Positions 1 to 8,042 of a stretch of DNA of 64,000 nt are shown here, piece after piece. Source of the DNA: Marisediminicola antarctica. GTDB taxonomy: Bacteria; Actinomycetota; Actinomycetes; Actinomycetales; Microbacteriaceae. Positions within the stretch are counted from its first letter, which is position 1, and each line of letters opens with the position of its first letter. The notes beneath the pieces are model-generated. The model made no database searches, had not been told where the DNA came from, and was given only the letters and a program-made list of their open reading frames with translations. The stretch spans positions 310,001 through 374,000 of the forward strand of contig NZ_CP017146.1 of NCBI RefSeq assembly GCF_009930795.1, given 5' to 3'. The position numbers and the translations under genes were made by a program.

Positions 1-94
1 CGAGATCGACCGAGTTGACGGCCGTCTGGCTGCCGAAGCGCTTGGTCAGCCCGCTCGTCTCGATCGCGAGGTCACAGTCGCCGGTGGTGGTCAC
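1..94 (-). CDS. ABC transporter ATP-binding protein, N-terminus only
   Basis: Only the first 31 codons are present; the gene runs off the left edge. Reading from the GTG at 94, the translation contains LTKRFGSQTAV, the usual start of an ABC ATPase just before the Walker A loop, which lies outside the window. Its GTG overlaps the TGA of the LolA-like gene (GTGA, 91-94), so the two are probably translationally coupled and form one transporter-related operon. Substrate and type of transporter cannot be read from this fragment. Confidence 0.75.
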   Translation of the reverse strand, partial: MTTTGDCDLAIETSGLTKRFGSQTAVNSVDL

Positions 95-1262
95 CGACCG
101 TTGGCCGCATCCAGCAATTGCTCGGGCGACACCGCCCCCACGAACGCGCGTCCGTCGTCGGTCAGGAACACATTCAGGAGAGCCGTGCTCAGGAGTCGTC
201 CGCCGCCCATCGGCTCGGTCGCCGCGGAGTAGAGCGGCGACTCGACGAGGTCAGCGGGCAGGTAGGACGCCGGCAGTTCCACGATCGAGCTCCATCCCTC
301 GCCCGACACCGCGTAGTCGCTGGCCTCCATCATGCCGTGGCCGGTGCCCCGGTCGGGCTTCGGCCCTGCGGGCGCGGTGTATTCGGGCACGGTGTACTCG
401 GGCACGGTGTATTCGGTGACGGTGGCGCCGGGCGGCGGCGCGAACGCGAACCGGTCGGCGTCGGGGCTCTCAAGCGTCAGATCGGTGAATGCCACCCGAA
501 ACGCTGGGGCGTCCTGCCCACGCGCGAGGATCTCGAATGCCAGCGGGAGGCCCGTCTCGGAGTCGACCGCGATTGACACGGAGCCAACGAGGGTCTGCGC
601 GTCCCGCGGGGTGAGCACGAGCTCGTACGGGGGCGTCCAGCGACGGTCGCGTCGGTGCCGACGGTGACGACGGTGGTGGGGTCCAGTTCGGCGAGCACGC
701 GATCGGCGAGCTCCCCCGGCGTCGGCACCCCACCGGCATCCGGCACCGCCCTCTCGGCGTAGTCGGCATAGTCGGCGTAGTCGGCGGGCAGCACGAGGTG
801 CGTCGCGGTGCGGTCGCTCGAGTCGTAAAGCCAGACCTCGTTGCCGTTGCGCACGATGTTGCGCTCGGCGAGCTGGTCGAAGACCTGCACCCGGGCGAGA
901 TCGGGCCCGTCGACGAACACGCGCGCGGTGTGCGATCCCGTCAGGAGTTCGAGGGCGGAGGCGATGTTCGGCTCGTTTCCGGATGCGCCGGGTCCGGATG
1001 CGCCGGGTCCGGATGCGCCGGGTCCGGAGACGCCCGACAGGTCGGGGAGGCCGAGGTCGGATTTCTGCTCGACGGTGCCGGAAAAGGCGTCCACCTCTGA
1101 GGTGGCAACGAGCTCGAGGAGCTCGTCCGGAGCAATGTCGGGAAGGTCGGCGGCGGCCGTGGCGCCGAGAGGTGCGATGACTGCTCCCGCGACGATGACG
1201 GCGGGGACGATCACGGCGGGCAGCCACCGTGAGAGCCTCGCGGGCCCGGGCGTTCGACTCAT
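91..1262 (-). pseudogene. LolA/DUF2092-like secreted or membrane-anchored protein, one-base frameshift
   Basis: The first part (from ATG 1262) begins MSRTPGPARLSRWLPAVIVP, a signal peptide or anchor, followed by a LolA-like beta domain. That frame stops making sense after TVAGRP, and the rest (YELVLTPRD ... FAFAPPPGATV ... LLDAANGR) continues in another frame to the stop at 91. The break falls in a run of five G at 629-633. One extra G would give GRPPYELVL and a 390-aa protein, so a sequencing or assembly slip is as likely as a real mutation. The family is the actinobacterial outer-membrane-lipoprotein-carrier-like protein often placed before an ABC ATPase, as here. Three in-frame minisatellites lie inside it: 15 bp x3 at 981-1025, 9 bp x3 at 754-780 and 15 bp x3 at 376-420. 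A 5-bp inverted repeat (1264-1278) covers the ribosome-binding region. Confidence 0.75.
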
Positions 1263-1411
1263 GGAAGTGACCTCGTCACAAACGAATTCATTCCATCAGG
1301 CTACGCCCGGGCCACAGGCAGGAACAGGCCCCGCAACAAACCCGAGGTGTGCCACAGGGAACCGGTGGGCGGCCAGCGCGGTTGGTTAGCACTGTCGGTC
1401 AGCCCTGTTGG

Positions 1412-1867
1412 TTAGCGAGGAACGTCGCCGCGCCAGGCGCCCGTCGGGCTGTTGCGGCTCTCGATGAACTTCTTGAAGTTCTTCAGGTCGGACTTGATGA
1501 CGTGGTCGTCGACTCCGAAGACGGAGCCGACCTTCTCGAGGAATCCCTCGGCCTCCCAGTCGAGCTGCACGGTGACCCGCGAACTCGTGTCACTGAGCTT
1601 GTGGAAGGTCACGACTCCCGCGTGGTCCTCGTCGCCGCCGGTGCTGTTCCACGCGACGCGCTCATCCGCGTGCTGCTCGGAGATCGTCGCGTCGAATTCG
1701 CGCTCCACGCCGGCGATCTTGACCTTCCAATGGGTGTGTGTGTCGTCGATCTGGGTGATCGACTCGACGAAGCTCAGAAACTGCGGGAAGGACTCGAATT
1801 GGGTCCACTGGTTGTAGGCGATGCTCACGGGAACGTCGACGTCGATTGCTTCAATAACCTGAGTCAC
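1412..1867 (-). CDS. SRPBCC family (cyclase/dehydrase-like) protein
   Basis: The 151-aa product from GTG 1867 has the START/SRPBCC helix-grip pattern: an N-terminal strand (VIEAIDVDVP), then AYNQWTQFESFPQF, which is the conserved helix after it, a FVESITQIDDT strand and a C-terminal helix (DLKNFKKFIESR). The start is chosen because AAGGAG lies seven bases upstream and no SRPBCC-like sequence precedes it; an ATG just upstream is closed by a stop two codons later. Related proteins bind hydrophobic ligands in a cavity; a specific ligand cannot be inferred. It lies 49 bp downstream of dps on the same strand and may share its transcript. Confidence 0.85.
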   Translation of the reverse strand: MTQVIEAIDVDVPVSIAYNQWTQFESFPQFLSFVESITQIDDTHTHWKVKIAGVEREFDATISEQHADERVAWNSTGGDEDHAGVVTFHKLSDTSSRVTVQLDWEAEGFLEKVGSVFGVDDHVIKSDLKNFKKFIESRNSPTGAWRGDVPR

Positions 1868-1916
1868 TTCATGCTCCTTCGGTTGTTGGTGCTCGTGAAT
1901 CTGTGGAGTGGCGGTG

Positions 1917-2388
1917 CTAGGTGCGGCTGGTGCGTGAACGTGGCTTCGCGTTTCCCGCGCTGACCATCCAGGCGAACTGCTCAAGCTTCTCGATGATCGC
2001 GTGCAGGATGTCGGCACTCGTCGGGTCTTCCTCATCGATTTCGTCGTGCACACCCCTCATGGTTGCCACGGTCGCCTCGAGTCGCTCGGTGATGAGGTCG
2101 ACAACAGTGGCGGTGTCCACCTCGTCTCCAGGGTACTTCGGCAGCGTGGTCTGGTCCACGATGGTCTGGCTGCGCCCATCCGGCATCGCGTGCAGAGCGC
2201 GCATGCGGTCGGCGACCTGATCGGAGAACTCGCGCGCCGCCACGATGATTTCGTCGAGCTGAAGGTGGAGGTCGCGGAAGTTCTTGCCCACGACGCTCCA
2301 GTGGGCCTGCTTGCCCCTGCAGGTGGAGCTCGATCAGGTCGACGAGGACCTTCTGGAGATTGTCATCGAGCGTTTGTGACGCTTTCAT
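1917..2388 (-). pseudogene. dps: Dps DNA-protecting ferritin, apparent one-base frameshift
   Basis: From ATG 2388 (AAGGAA upstream) the frame reads MKASQTLDDNLQKVLVDLIE and LHLQG, then goes out of frame. The rest of a normal Dps (VGKNFRDLHLQLDEIIVAAR ... DEEDPTSADILHAIIEKLEQF) is in the frame ending at 1917. Removing one C from the CCCC run at 2314-2317 restores KQAHWSVVGKNF and a 156-aa protein of normal Dps length. The break sits exactly at the conserved AHW motif whose His is a ferroxidase ligand, so a real mutation would remove the active site. Intact Dps stores iron as 12-mers and shields DNA in starvation. A homopolymer error in the assembly is a strong alternative. Confidence 0.85.
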
Positions 2389-2452
2389 GCGTGTTCCTTC
2401 CGGTTGGGTACTCCACCAAAGCAACCGAAATTGGATGTCTCCTGTGAACGGG

Positions 2453-3877
2453 TCAGATGTCTCGGTCGACGGGGAGCCGCCCGCGGCGCACAGCGGCGAC
2501 GAGAGCTTCGTGGTCCGCCTCGGTCTGGTCGGCGTAGGCACGCGCGAAATTGGCGAAGGCGGTCTCGAGCTTGTCACCCTTGCCCGCGTAGCCCGCGATC
2601 ATCGACGCGCCGCTCGTGCGCGCGTGACCCTTCGCCAGCAGGCGGCCGCAGACCGTCACGTAGTCAGCCATCGCCGCCGCTCCGATCGCGTCGAGCGGAA
2701 GTGTGCCCTTCATGTTGCGGAATTGCCGCACGTAGTACTGGCGGCCCGCCACCGTCGCCCAGCCCAGCAGTGGGTCGCTCACGGTCTGCAGCGCCTGCTG
2801 GTACTCGACGACTCGCTGACCCTGGTGCGCGTGCCAGGCAGAGTCTCCGTGCACGAATGGCGCGATGACCGAGCGTCTGGCCTGCTTCAGCTGCAGGAAG
2901 ACCACGTCGTCGGGGCTCGAGCCCTGGCACAGCGCCACGAACGCGCGCAGGCCGACGCTGCCGACGCCGACGACCTTGTTCGCGATGTCGAGGAGCGTGT
3001 AGCCGCCGAGCACTCGCCTCCAGTGCGGCGCGAGCGTTTCGAGGTACCCGTCGAGCGCCTCGGCGAGCAGCACCGACTCCTCCTCGGTCGGATGCATGAT
3101 GAGCGGGGGCTCCTCGACGATGCGCCGGCGGCCCCCCTCCTCGGTCGCAAAGCGCGGAACCGCACGGTCGCTTGTGCGGCGCTTGGCCCGCTCCGCTGCC
3201 TTGTCGATGCCCTTCTGCAGCGACTTCTCCGTTGTCACCGCGTGCAGCCTGTCGACGTCGAGCCGCTGGAAGGAGCGGTCCAGCAACGGCTGCCCCGCGA
3301 GCTCGCGCACGTGCTCGCGATAGGCGCGCACGCAGGACTCCACCGCCGTGCGGCACTGATCCTCGGTGAACGAGTTCTGCCGTCCGGCAACCCAGATGCT
3401 CGCGGCGAGGCGACGCAGGTCCCACTCCCAGGCCCCGGGGTGCGCCTCGTCGAAGTCGTTGAGGTCGATCACGAGGTCACGCTCGGGCGACGCGTAGAAG
3501 CCGAAGTTGCCCACGTGGGCATCGCCGCAGATCACCGGGGTGATGCCCGTCGCCGGCAGTGCCGCGAAATCGTTCGCCATGACGATCGCCGTGCCGCGCA
3601 GGAATCCGTAGGGCGAGGCAATCATCCGTCCGACCCGGAGGGGGATCAGCCGCTCCTGCCGCCCCTCGTGGGACTGGATCACGAGGTCGACCGGGTCGGC
3701 GCGGTCGGCGGTCGGCGCCCAGTCGGCGAGCGAGGACCGGGGCACCCCCTTCCGCATGCCTTTGCCGAGCGCATACCGCTCGGTTCGCGGTGTCGGTGTG
3801 CGCCGCAGCGAGCCGTAGTCGTCGCCGCTCACTTCGGCGTGCACGACGTGGCCGTTCGGATCCCCATGCTGTGCCAT
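2453..3877 (-). CDS. DUF2252 family protein (kinase-like fold)
   Basis: This 474-aa protein has the full DUF2252 signature: RMIASPYGFLRG (about residues 84-95), GDAHVGNFGFYASPERDLVIDLNDFDE (about 118-144) and HQGQRVVEYQQALQ near the C-terminus. GDAHxGN followed by a downstream DFD resembles the catalytic and metal-binding loops of aminoglycoside-phosphotransferase-like kinases, but the family has no established substrate. The gene lies 64 bp upstream of dps on the same strand and reads as a stand-alone or first gene. No signal peptide or membrane segment is seen. Confidence 0.9.
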   Translation of the reverse strand: MAQHGDPNGHVVHAEVSGDDYGSLRRTPTPRTERYALGKGMRKGVPRSSLADWAPTADRADPVDLVIQSHEGRQERLIPLRVGRMIASPYGFLRGTAIVMANDFAALPATGITPVICGDAHVGNFGFYASPERDLVIDLNDFDEAHPGAWEWDLRRLAASIWVAGRQNSFTEDQCRTAVESCVRAYREHVRELAGQPLLDRSFQRLDVDRLHAVTTEKSLQKGIDKAAERAKRRTSDRAVPRFATEEGGRRRIVEEPPLIMHPTEEESVLLAEALDGYLETLAPHWRRVLGGYTLLDIANKVVGVGSVGLRAFVALCQGSSPDDVVFLQLKQARRSVIAPFVHGDSAWHAHQGQRVVEYQQALQTVSDPLLGWATVAGRQYYVRQFRNMKGTLPLDAIGAAAMADYVTVCGRLLAKGHARTSGASMIAGYAGKGDKLETAFANFARAYADQTEADHEALVAAVRRGRLPVDRDI

Positions 3878-3911
3878 GGGACAACTGTGCCACCCCGGAG
3901 CGACCTGCGGG

Positions 3912-4274
3912 TCAGTGCTCGGCGCTCAACGCCGCCCGGGCCAGGTCGAGGGCGGCATCCGGATCCACCCTCAGCTCGCGGATGCGCTGCGCGAACGCGG
4001 TCGCCGCCGCTTGCGCCTGCCGCTGAGTCGCGTCGCCCGTCGCGGCGATGAAGGTGCCCTTGCGCCCGCGCGTCTCTATGACCTCGTCGCGCTCGAGCTC
4101 CCGGTAGCTGCGGGCCACGGTGTTGGGTGCGATGCCGAGCTCGTCGGCGAGCCCCCGGACGGTCGGCAGCTTCGCTCCGGGCACGAGCGACCCGGCCCGC
4201 ACGGCCTCGATGATCTGCACCCGGATCTGCTCGAACGGCGGCACGCCCGACGCGGCGTCGATCACGAGGTTCAT
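3912..4274 (-). CDS. GntR-family regulator, YtrA-type
   Basis: The 120-aa product starting at ATG 4274 contains the GntR winged helix: PPFEQIRVQIIEAVRAGSL (about 12-30), PGAKLPTVRGLADELGIAPN and TVARSYRELERDEVIETRGRKG. After the DNA-binding domain only about 45 residues remain, so there is no large effector domain, as in the short YtrA-type group. The ATG overlaps the stop of the endonuclease-like gene (ATGA, 4271-4274), so the two are co-transcribed. YtrA-type regulators usually control adjacent ABC or membrane genes; none is adjacent here, so the target is unknown. Confidence 0.9.
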   Translation of the reverse strand: MNLVIDAASGVPPFEQIRVQIIEAVRAGSLVPGAKLPTVRGLADELGIAPNTVARSYRELERDEVIETRGRKGTFIAATGDATQRQAQAAATAFAQRIRELRVDPDAALDLARAALSAEH

Positions 4275-5110
4275 TGTTCGCTCCGTTCGTCGATGACCCT
4301 GATCAGCGCCTGCACCGGTGTGTGGTCCGACGGCCAGGATCCCTCGTACCGGGTCACGTTGATGACTGCCTGCCCAACCTCGAAGGCATCTCCGACGAGT
4401 ATCCAGTCGATGCGCTCTCCTCCGAGGATCGGCGCGCGATAGTGCGGCGCTGTGCCCCACTGTTCGCTGAGTCTTTCGTGAGCGACCTGCCAGGAGTCGC
4501 GCAGCAGCCCCTGCGCGACAAGCACACGGTGTGCCGCGCCGCTCGCATCCGCGTTGAAGTCTCCGATAACCACGGCCGGCATCTCGCTGCGTTCGACGAG
4601 CTCCCTGATGGCCTCGGCGGAACGTTCCCTCGACGGGGCGTTGATGTGGTCGAAGTGGGTAGTGATGGCGACGAACACCGCGCCGGTGGCGGTGTCGTGG
4701 AACGTCGCGCGCACGATGACGCGGGGAATCTGATTGCCCCAGGTGACCGAGCCAGCCAGCTCGGGGGTGTCGGACAGCGCGCTCTGGCTCCAGTCGAGCA
4801 GTTCCAGCCGACGGGAGTCATAGAAGATCACGGAGTGCTCACCGCCATGGTCAGCGCGGCGACCGTGCCCGACGAAACGGTAGTCGGTGCCGAGGGTGTC
4901 GGTGAGGAACTGCAGCTGGTCGGGCAGCGCCTCCTGGATGCCGAGAAGCGTCGGCTGCTCGCCCAGCAGGAGCCTCTTCACCAGCCCCTTCCGATGGGAC
5001 CAGTTGTCGCTGCTGCGCGGGTCCACCTGCGGCATCCGGCGGCGAATGTTGTAGCTCATCACATGCAAATCGGGGGCATCGGCCGGGCCGACCAGCGGAG
5101 CATCCGTCAT
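4271..5110 (-). CDS. Endonuclease/exonuclease/phosphatase-family protein
   Basis: The 279-aa product has the EEP-fold motifs in order: HVMSYNIRRRM (15-25), GIQEALPDQLQFL with the metal-binding Glu, THFDHINAPSRERSAEAIRE, VIGDFNADASG and the C-terminal SDHTPVQALI. These residues coordinate divalent metal and the scissile phosphate in DNase I-like enzymes. There is no signal peptide, so it acts in the cytoplasm; the substrate (nucleic acid or phosphoester) cannot be told. A TACTCT -10-like box at 5117-5122 lies 6 nt before the ATG, which suggests a leaderless transcript. The downstream GntR gene overlaps it by 4 bp. Confidence 0.9.
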   Translation of the reverse strand: MTDAPLVGPADAPDLHVMSYNIRRRMPQVDPRSSDNWSHRKGLVKRLLLGEQPTLLGIQEALPDQLQFLTDTLGTDYRFVGHGRRADHGGEHSVIFYDSRRLELLDWSQSALSDTPELAGSVTWGNQIPRVIVRATFHDTATGAVFVAITTHFDHINAPSRERSAEAIRELVERSEMPAVVIGDFNADASGAAHRVLVAQGLLRDSWQVAHERLSEQWGTAPHYRAPILGGERIDWILVGDAFEVGQAVINVTRYEGSWPSDHTPVQALIRVIDERSEQ

Positions 5111-5180
5111 GGCTCAAGAGTACGGGCGGCAGCGCCGTAACAATTGCGCCGCTCACATCCGCCTGGGTGATGATGGGGTC

Positions 5181-6194
5181 ATGGACTTCCCCGCACCGAC
5201 GCTGACCCTGCCGATTCTCGATCTCTCCCGCCTGGAGGGCGGGGAAACCGAGGCGGAGGCATTCCGTGCCGAGCTGCGCGAGGCTACCCACGAGTACGGG
5301 TTCTTCTACCTCACCGGGCACGGGGTGCCTGCCGAACTCATCGAGCGGGTAATGACGACCTCGCGGGCCTTCTTCGACCTGCCCGAGGCCGACAAGATGG
5401 CGATCGAGAACCTCAACAGCCCGCACTTCCGCGGCTACACGCGCGTTGGCGGCGAGCTGACCCTGGGCCAGGTGGACTGGCGCGAGCAGATCGACATCGG
5501 GCCCGAGCGCCCCGCCGTTCCAAAGGGCGAGGGCGTTCCGGACTACTACGTGCTCGATGGGCCGAACCAGTGGCCGGCTGCGCTACCCGAGCTACAGGAG
5601 GTCATCACCGCCTGGCACGACGAGCTGAGCACAGTCGCGCTCACCCTCATGCAGGCCTGGGCAAAATCGCTGGGCGCCGACGAGCACGTCTTCGACGAGG
5701 CGTTCGCGACGGACTCCTCTACCCTCATCAAGATCGTGCGCTACCCGGGCAAGTCCGATCCCGAGCCCAAGCAGGGCGTGGGTGCACACAAGGACTCGGG
5801 CGTGCTCACGCTGCTGTTCGTCGAGCCCGGCAAGGGCGGCCTGCAGGTGGAGAAGGACGGCAACTGGATCGACGCTCCCCCGGTCGACGGCGCATTCGTG
5901 GTCAACATCGGCGAGCTGCTCGAGGTCGCAACAGACGGCTATCTCAAGGCAACCGTGCACCGGGTCATCTCGCCGCGCATCGGCGACGACCGCATCTCCA
6001 TTCCGTTCTTCTACAGCCCGGCACTCGGCGGGACGATCCCGCTGCTGACCCTGCCGGACTCCCTTGAGGCGCCCGGCATCACGGTAGATCCGGCGAATCC
6101 GATCTTCCGCACCTATGGCGAGAACGCCCTCAAGAGCCGTCTGCGCGCGCACCCCGACGTGGCGGCGATCCACCACCCCGAACTGCTTTCGTAA
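5181..6194 (+). CDS. Isopenicillin-N-synthase-family 2-oxoglutarate/Fe(II) oxygenase
   Basis: The protein of 337 aa has a DIOX_N domain (LPILDLSRLEG ... YGFFYLTGHGVP) and a C-terminal jelly roll with the Fe(II) facial triad: His and Asp in AHKDSGVLTLL and His in ATVHRVISP. The RISIPFFY segment supplies the Arg-x-Ser that binds 2-oxoglutarate. The start ATG 5181 fits the domain boundary; an in-frame ATG at 5109 would add 24 residues unlike the family. It is a soluble oxygenase; such bacterial members act on diverse small molecules and the substrate is unknown. The gene is convergent with putA, and the two are separated by repeat array A and an IS110 copy. Confidence 0.9.
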   Translation: MDFPAPTLTLPILDLSRLEGGETEAEAFRAELREATHEYGFFYLTGHGVPAELIERVMTTSRAFFDLPEADKMAIENLNSPHFRGYTRVGGELTLGQVDWREQIDIGPERPAVPKGEGVPDYYVLDGPNQWPAALPELQEVITAWHDELSTVALTLMQAWAKSLGADEHVFDEAFATDSSTLIKIVRYPGKSDPEPKQGVGAHKDSGVLTLLFVEPGKGGLQVEKDGNWIDAPPVDGAFVVNIGELLEVATDGYLKATVHRVISPRIGDDRISIPFFYSPALGGTIPLLTLPDSLEAPGITVDPANPIFRTYGENALKSRLRAHPDVAAIHHPELLS

Positions 6195-6220
6195 CGCAGA
6201 AGCGGGCGCCAGCGCTGCTG

Positions 6221-6301
6221 TCATTATTCAGGAGCAGTGGCCGGATTGCCCGTCGCAGAATTCAGGAGTCGGGCCGGATTGCCCGTCGCAGAATTCAGGA
6301 G
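6221..6301 (+). repeat. 33-bp inverted-array element, locus A, F arm (3 units)
   Basis: Three units containing TTCAGGAG are spaced 34 and 33 bp (CAG at 6229, 6263, 6296). The first is the standard TCATTATTCAGGAG; the second and third are the variant CGCAGAATTCAGGAG within an almost exact 33-bp tandem duplication (GGCCGGATTGCCCGTCGCAG shared). The arm starts 27 bp after the stop of the oxygenase gene. The mirrored variant CTCCTGAATTCTGCAAGCG appears on the R arm at 6420, so both arms share the same deviation. Confidence 0.85.
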
Positions 6302-6476
6302 TTTGCTGCCGTCTCGCGCTCGAAACTCATGACCCTGGTGGGCGAATGCGGCCAGGACCAGCCACTTCCCAGCATCCACCCGCTCGATCGACTGCTAATC
6401 GTCCCTTGGCTGGGCCGACCTCCTGAATTCTGCAAGCGCGCCGCGCGCCGAACTCCTGACACGTGAATACCGGTTT

Positions 6477-7712
6477 TTAGGCTGCGGTGGGGGTGAGGGT
6501 CACCTGGTATCCGAGGGTGCGGAGCTGGTTGATGGCGTTGGATTTTGTTCGGTCGGGGTGGCGGTTGGAGTAGTAGTTCGGTCCGAGTTCGGTGAAGGCT
6601 TCCCCGGTGGTGCCCATCTTCCAGACGGCGACAAGGATACTGTGCTCGAGGGCGACGATCGCCTTGATGCTGCCGCGCCGAGCGGCGATCCGTCGGTATT
6701 TCACGGCGAGGTGCGTGTTCTTCTGTCGGGTGATGACCAGGGCGGAGATCCCGAGGGCGGCCTTCAGGTGCGCATTACCGGGGCGCGTTTTGGTCGATTT
6801 CACTCGTCCCGCGGACTCGTTCGATCCCGGACAGACCCCGGCCCAGGACGCAAGATGTCCGGGGCTGGGGAAAATATGCATGTTCCCGCCGGTCTCGGCG
6901 ATGATCACGTCCGCAACACGAACAGAGACCCCCGGAATGGTGGTGAGGGTCTCTCGAAAGACCCGAAAGGGTTCCATCACCACCTCGATTCGGGCGGTGA
7001 TCTCATCGATCAGGGTCGCACTGTGATCGAGTTGGGTGAGGTGCAGGTTCACCATGAACGCGTGGTGGTCCCTAAACCGTCCGGTGAGGGCTTCGACCAG
7101 TTCCGGGATCTTCGCCCGCAGCCGGCCCTTGGCCAGAGCGGCAAGTTTCACGGGGTCGCGTTCCCCGGCGACCAGGGCATCGAGGATGCTGCGCGCCGAG
7201 ACCCCGTTCAGCTGGGACACCACCGAGGACAGCTTGATCCCGGCGTCCTCGAGGATCTTCTCGATCCGCTGGATATGCCGGCTGCGCTCCTGCACGATCG
7301 TGGCCCGGGTCCGGGTCAGATCCCGCAACTCCCGGATCGGTTCCGGTGGCACGAACGAGGCCCGCACCAGTCCGTGAGCGGCCAGTTGGGCCAGCCAGCC
7401 CGCGTCCGAGACATCCGTTTTCCGGCCCGGGAAATTACGCACATCCCGCGCGTTGACAAGCGTCACCGGCAGCACCGATTCCAACAGATAGTAGAACGGC
7501 TTCCAATAATCACCGGTCGCCTCCATCACAACCGTTGTCACCCGGTTCGCGAGGAGATGCTCCCGCAACTCCAGCACCTGCGACGTTGTTGCACCCCAGG
7601 TAGTAACTTTCTGCTCGAACGTCCCGGGCCGTTTCCCAGGCACTCGAACACAGACCTTCACGTCCCGCTTGGAGATATCCATCCCCGCAGCACGCTCATG
7701 GACCACGTCCAT
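6477..7712 (-). CDS. IS110-family transposase (DEDD/Ser), copy 1
   Basis: The 411-aa transposase has an N-terminal RuvC-like DEDD domain: Asp12 (GMDISKRDVKV), Glu64 (MEATGDYW), Asp100 and Asp103 (KTDVSDAGWLA). A coiled linker follows (about 125-255), then the C-terminal Transposase_20 domain with TIPGVSVRVADVIIAETGG, HLASWAGVCPG and the conserved Ser300 of NESAGRVKS. The start is placed at the ATG (7712) that follows AGGAGG with a 6-nt spacer; ATG 7715 is also possible. Its translation equals that of the other two copies. IS110 enzymes recombine a circular intermediate into target DNA using a bridge RNA. It appears intact. Confidence 0.95.
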   Translation of the reverse strand: MDVVHERAAGMDISKRDVKVCVRVPGKRPGTFEQKVTTWGATTSQVLELREHLLANRVTTVVMEATGDYWKPFYYLLESVLPVTLVNARDVRNFPGRKTDVSDAGWLAQLAAHGLVRASFVPPEPIRELRDLTRTRATIVQERSRHIQRIEKILEDAGIKLSSVVSQLNGVSARSILDALVAGERDPVKLAALAKGRLRAKIPELVEALTGRFRDHHAFMVNLHLTQLDHSATLIDEITARIEVVMEPFRVFRETLTTIPGVSVRVADVIIAETGGNMHIFPSPGHLASWAGVCPGSNESAGRVKSTKTRPGNAHLKAALGISALVITRQKNTHLAVKYRRIAARRGSIKAIVALEHSILVAVWKMGTTGEAFTELGPNYYSNRHPDRTKSNAINQLRTLGYQVTLTPTAA

Positions 7713-7991
7713 CATTTTCCTCCTCATCCCATATATTGACGGGCCCACCACGGAAGAGGTTAGGAAAAATCAGAAATCTGACACACGTGCTCGGAGCAAC
7801 AATCCACAGTTCTCGTAAGAAAACCCCTCCTGCCACGCTGAATAACAAGCTCTCAGCATCAAGGAAAAACCGGCATCCCCGTGGCGAGCACCTCCATCAT
7901 CCGTCCGAGCACGACGCCGCGCCAGACCCGCAACGCGACCCAACCCGAAATTCAGCAACCACCACGGAGGGGCAACGCCCCTGAGACGCTG
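7713..7991 (-). ncRNA. Putative bridge RNA region, IS110 copy 1
   Basis: This 279-bp segment between the IS left end and the transposase start has no supported ORF. It begins with a perfect hairpin, AGGGGC-GTT-GCCCCT. In IS110-group elements such as IS621 this position encodes the bridge RNA. It is the same segment as in copies 2 and 3; the internal guide-like matches are described under copy 2. The RNA ends are not known from sequence. Confidence 0.5.
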
Positions 7992-8042
7992 AATAATGAC
8001 AGCCGACCCCGGCCACTACTCCTGAATAATGACGGCCGCGGC

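Larger units (their letters stand above)
6459..7991 (-). mobile_element. IS110-family insertion sequence, copy 1 (1533 bp)
   Basis: The boundaries were set by aligning the three copies in this window: all are 1533 bp from the CAGCGTCTCAGG left end to the CACGTGT right end, with no terminal inverted repeats and no obvious target duplication, as expected of IS110. This copy is inserted in an R unit of array A and oriented like that unit. The flanking halves TCATTATTCA and GGAG rejoin into one repeat unit if the element is removed. It carries one transposase gene and a 279-bp non-coding leader. Confidence 0.93.
6420..8035 (-). repeat. 33-bp inverted-array element, locus A, R arm, split by IS110
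   Basis: After removing the IS (6459-7991), three R units remain: 6420-6432 (variant CTCCTGAATTCTG), 6453-6458 joined to 7992-8000, and 8019-8033 (CTCCTGAATAATGAC). Their CTG cores lie exactly 33 bp apart in both steps. The arm ends 8 bp from the stop of putA, so the two arms of this locus abut the stop codons of two convergent genes. The spacer between arms (6302-6419, 118 bp) has no gene. Confidence 0.85.

Noticed and set aside
172-180. ATTCAGGAG inside the LolA-like gene
   Set aside because: Only nine bases match, there is no partner arm or 33-bp period, and it lies in coding sequence; a chance match.
6195-6420. Degenerate second IS end or MITE between the oxygenase gene and IS copy 1
   Set aside because: The sequence shares only the repeat units with the IS flanks, not the IS ends CAGCGTCTC or CACGTGT, so it is the repeat array and not an IS relic.
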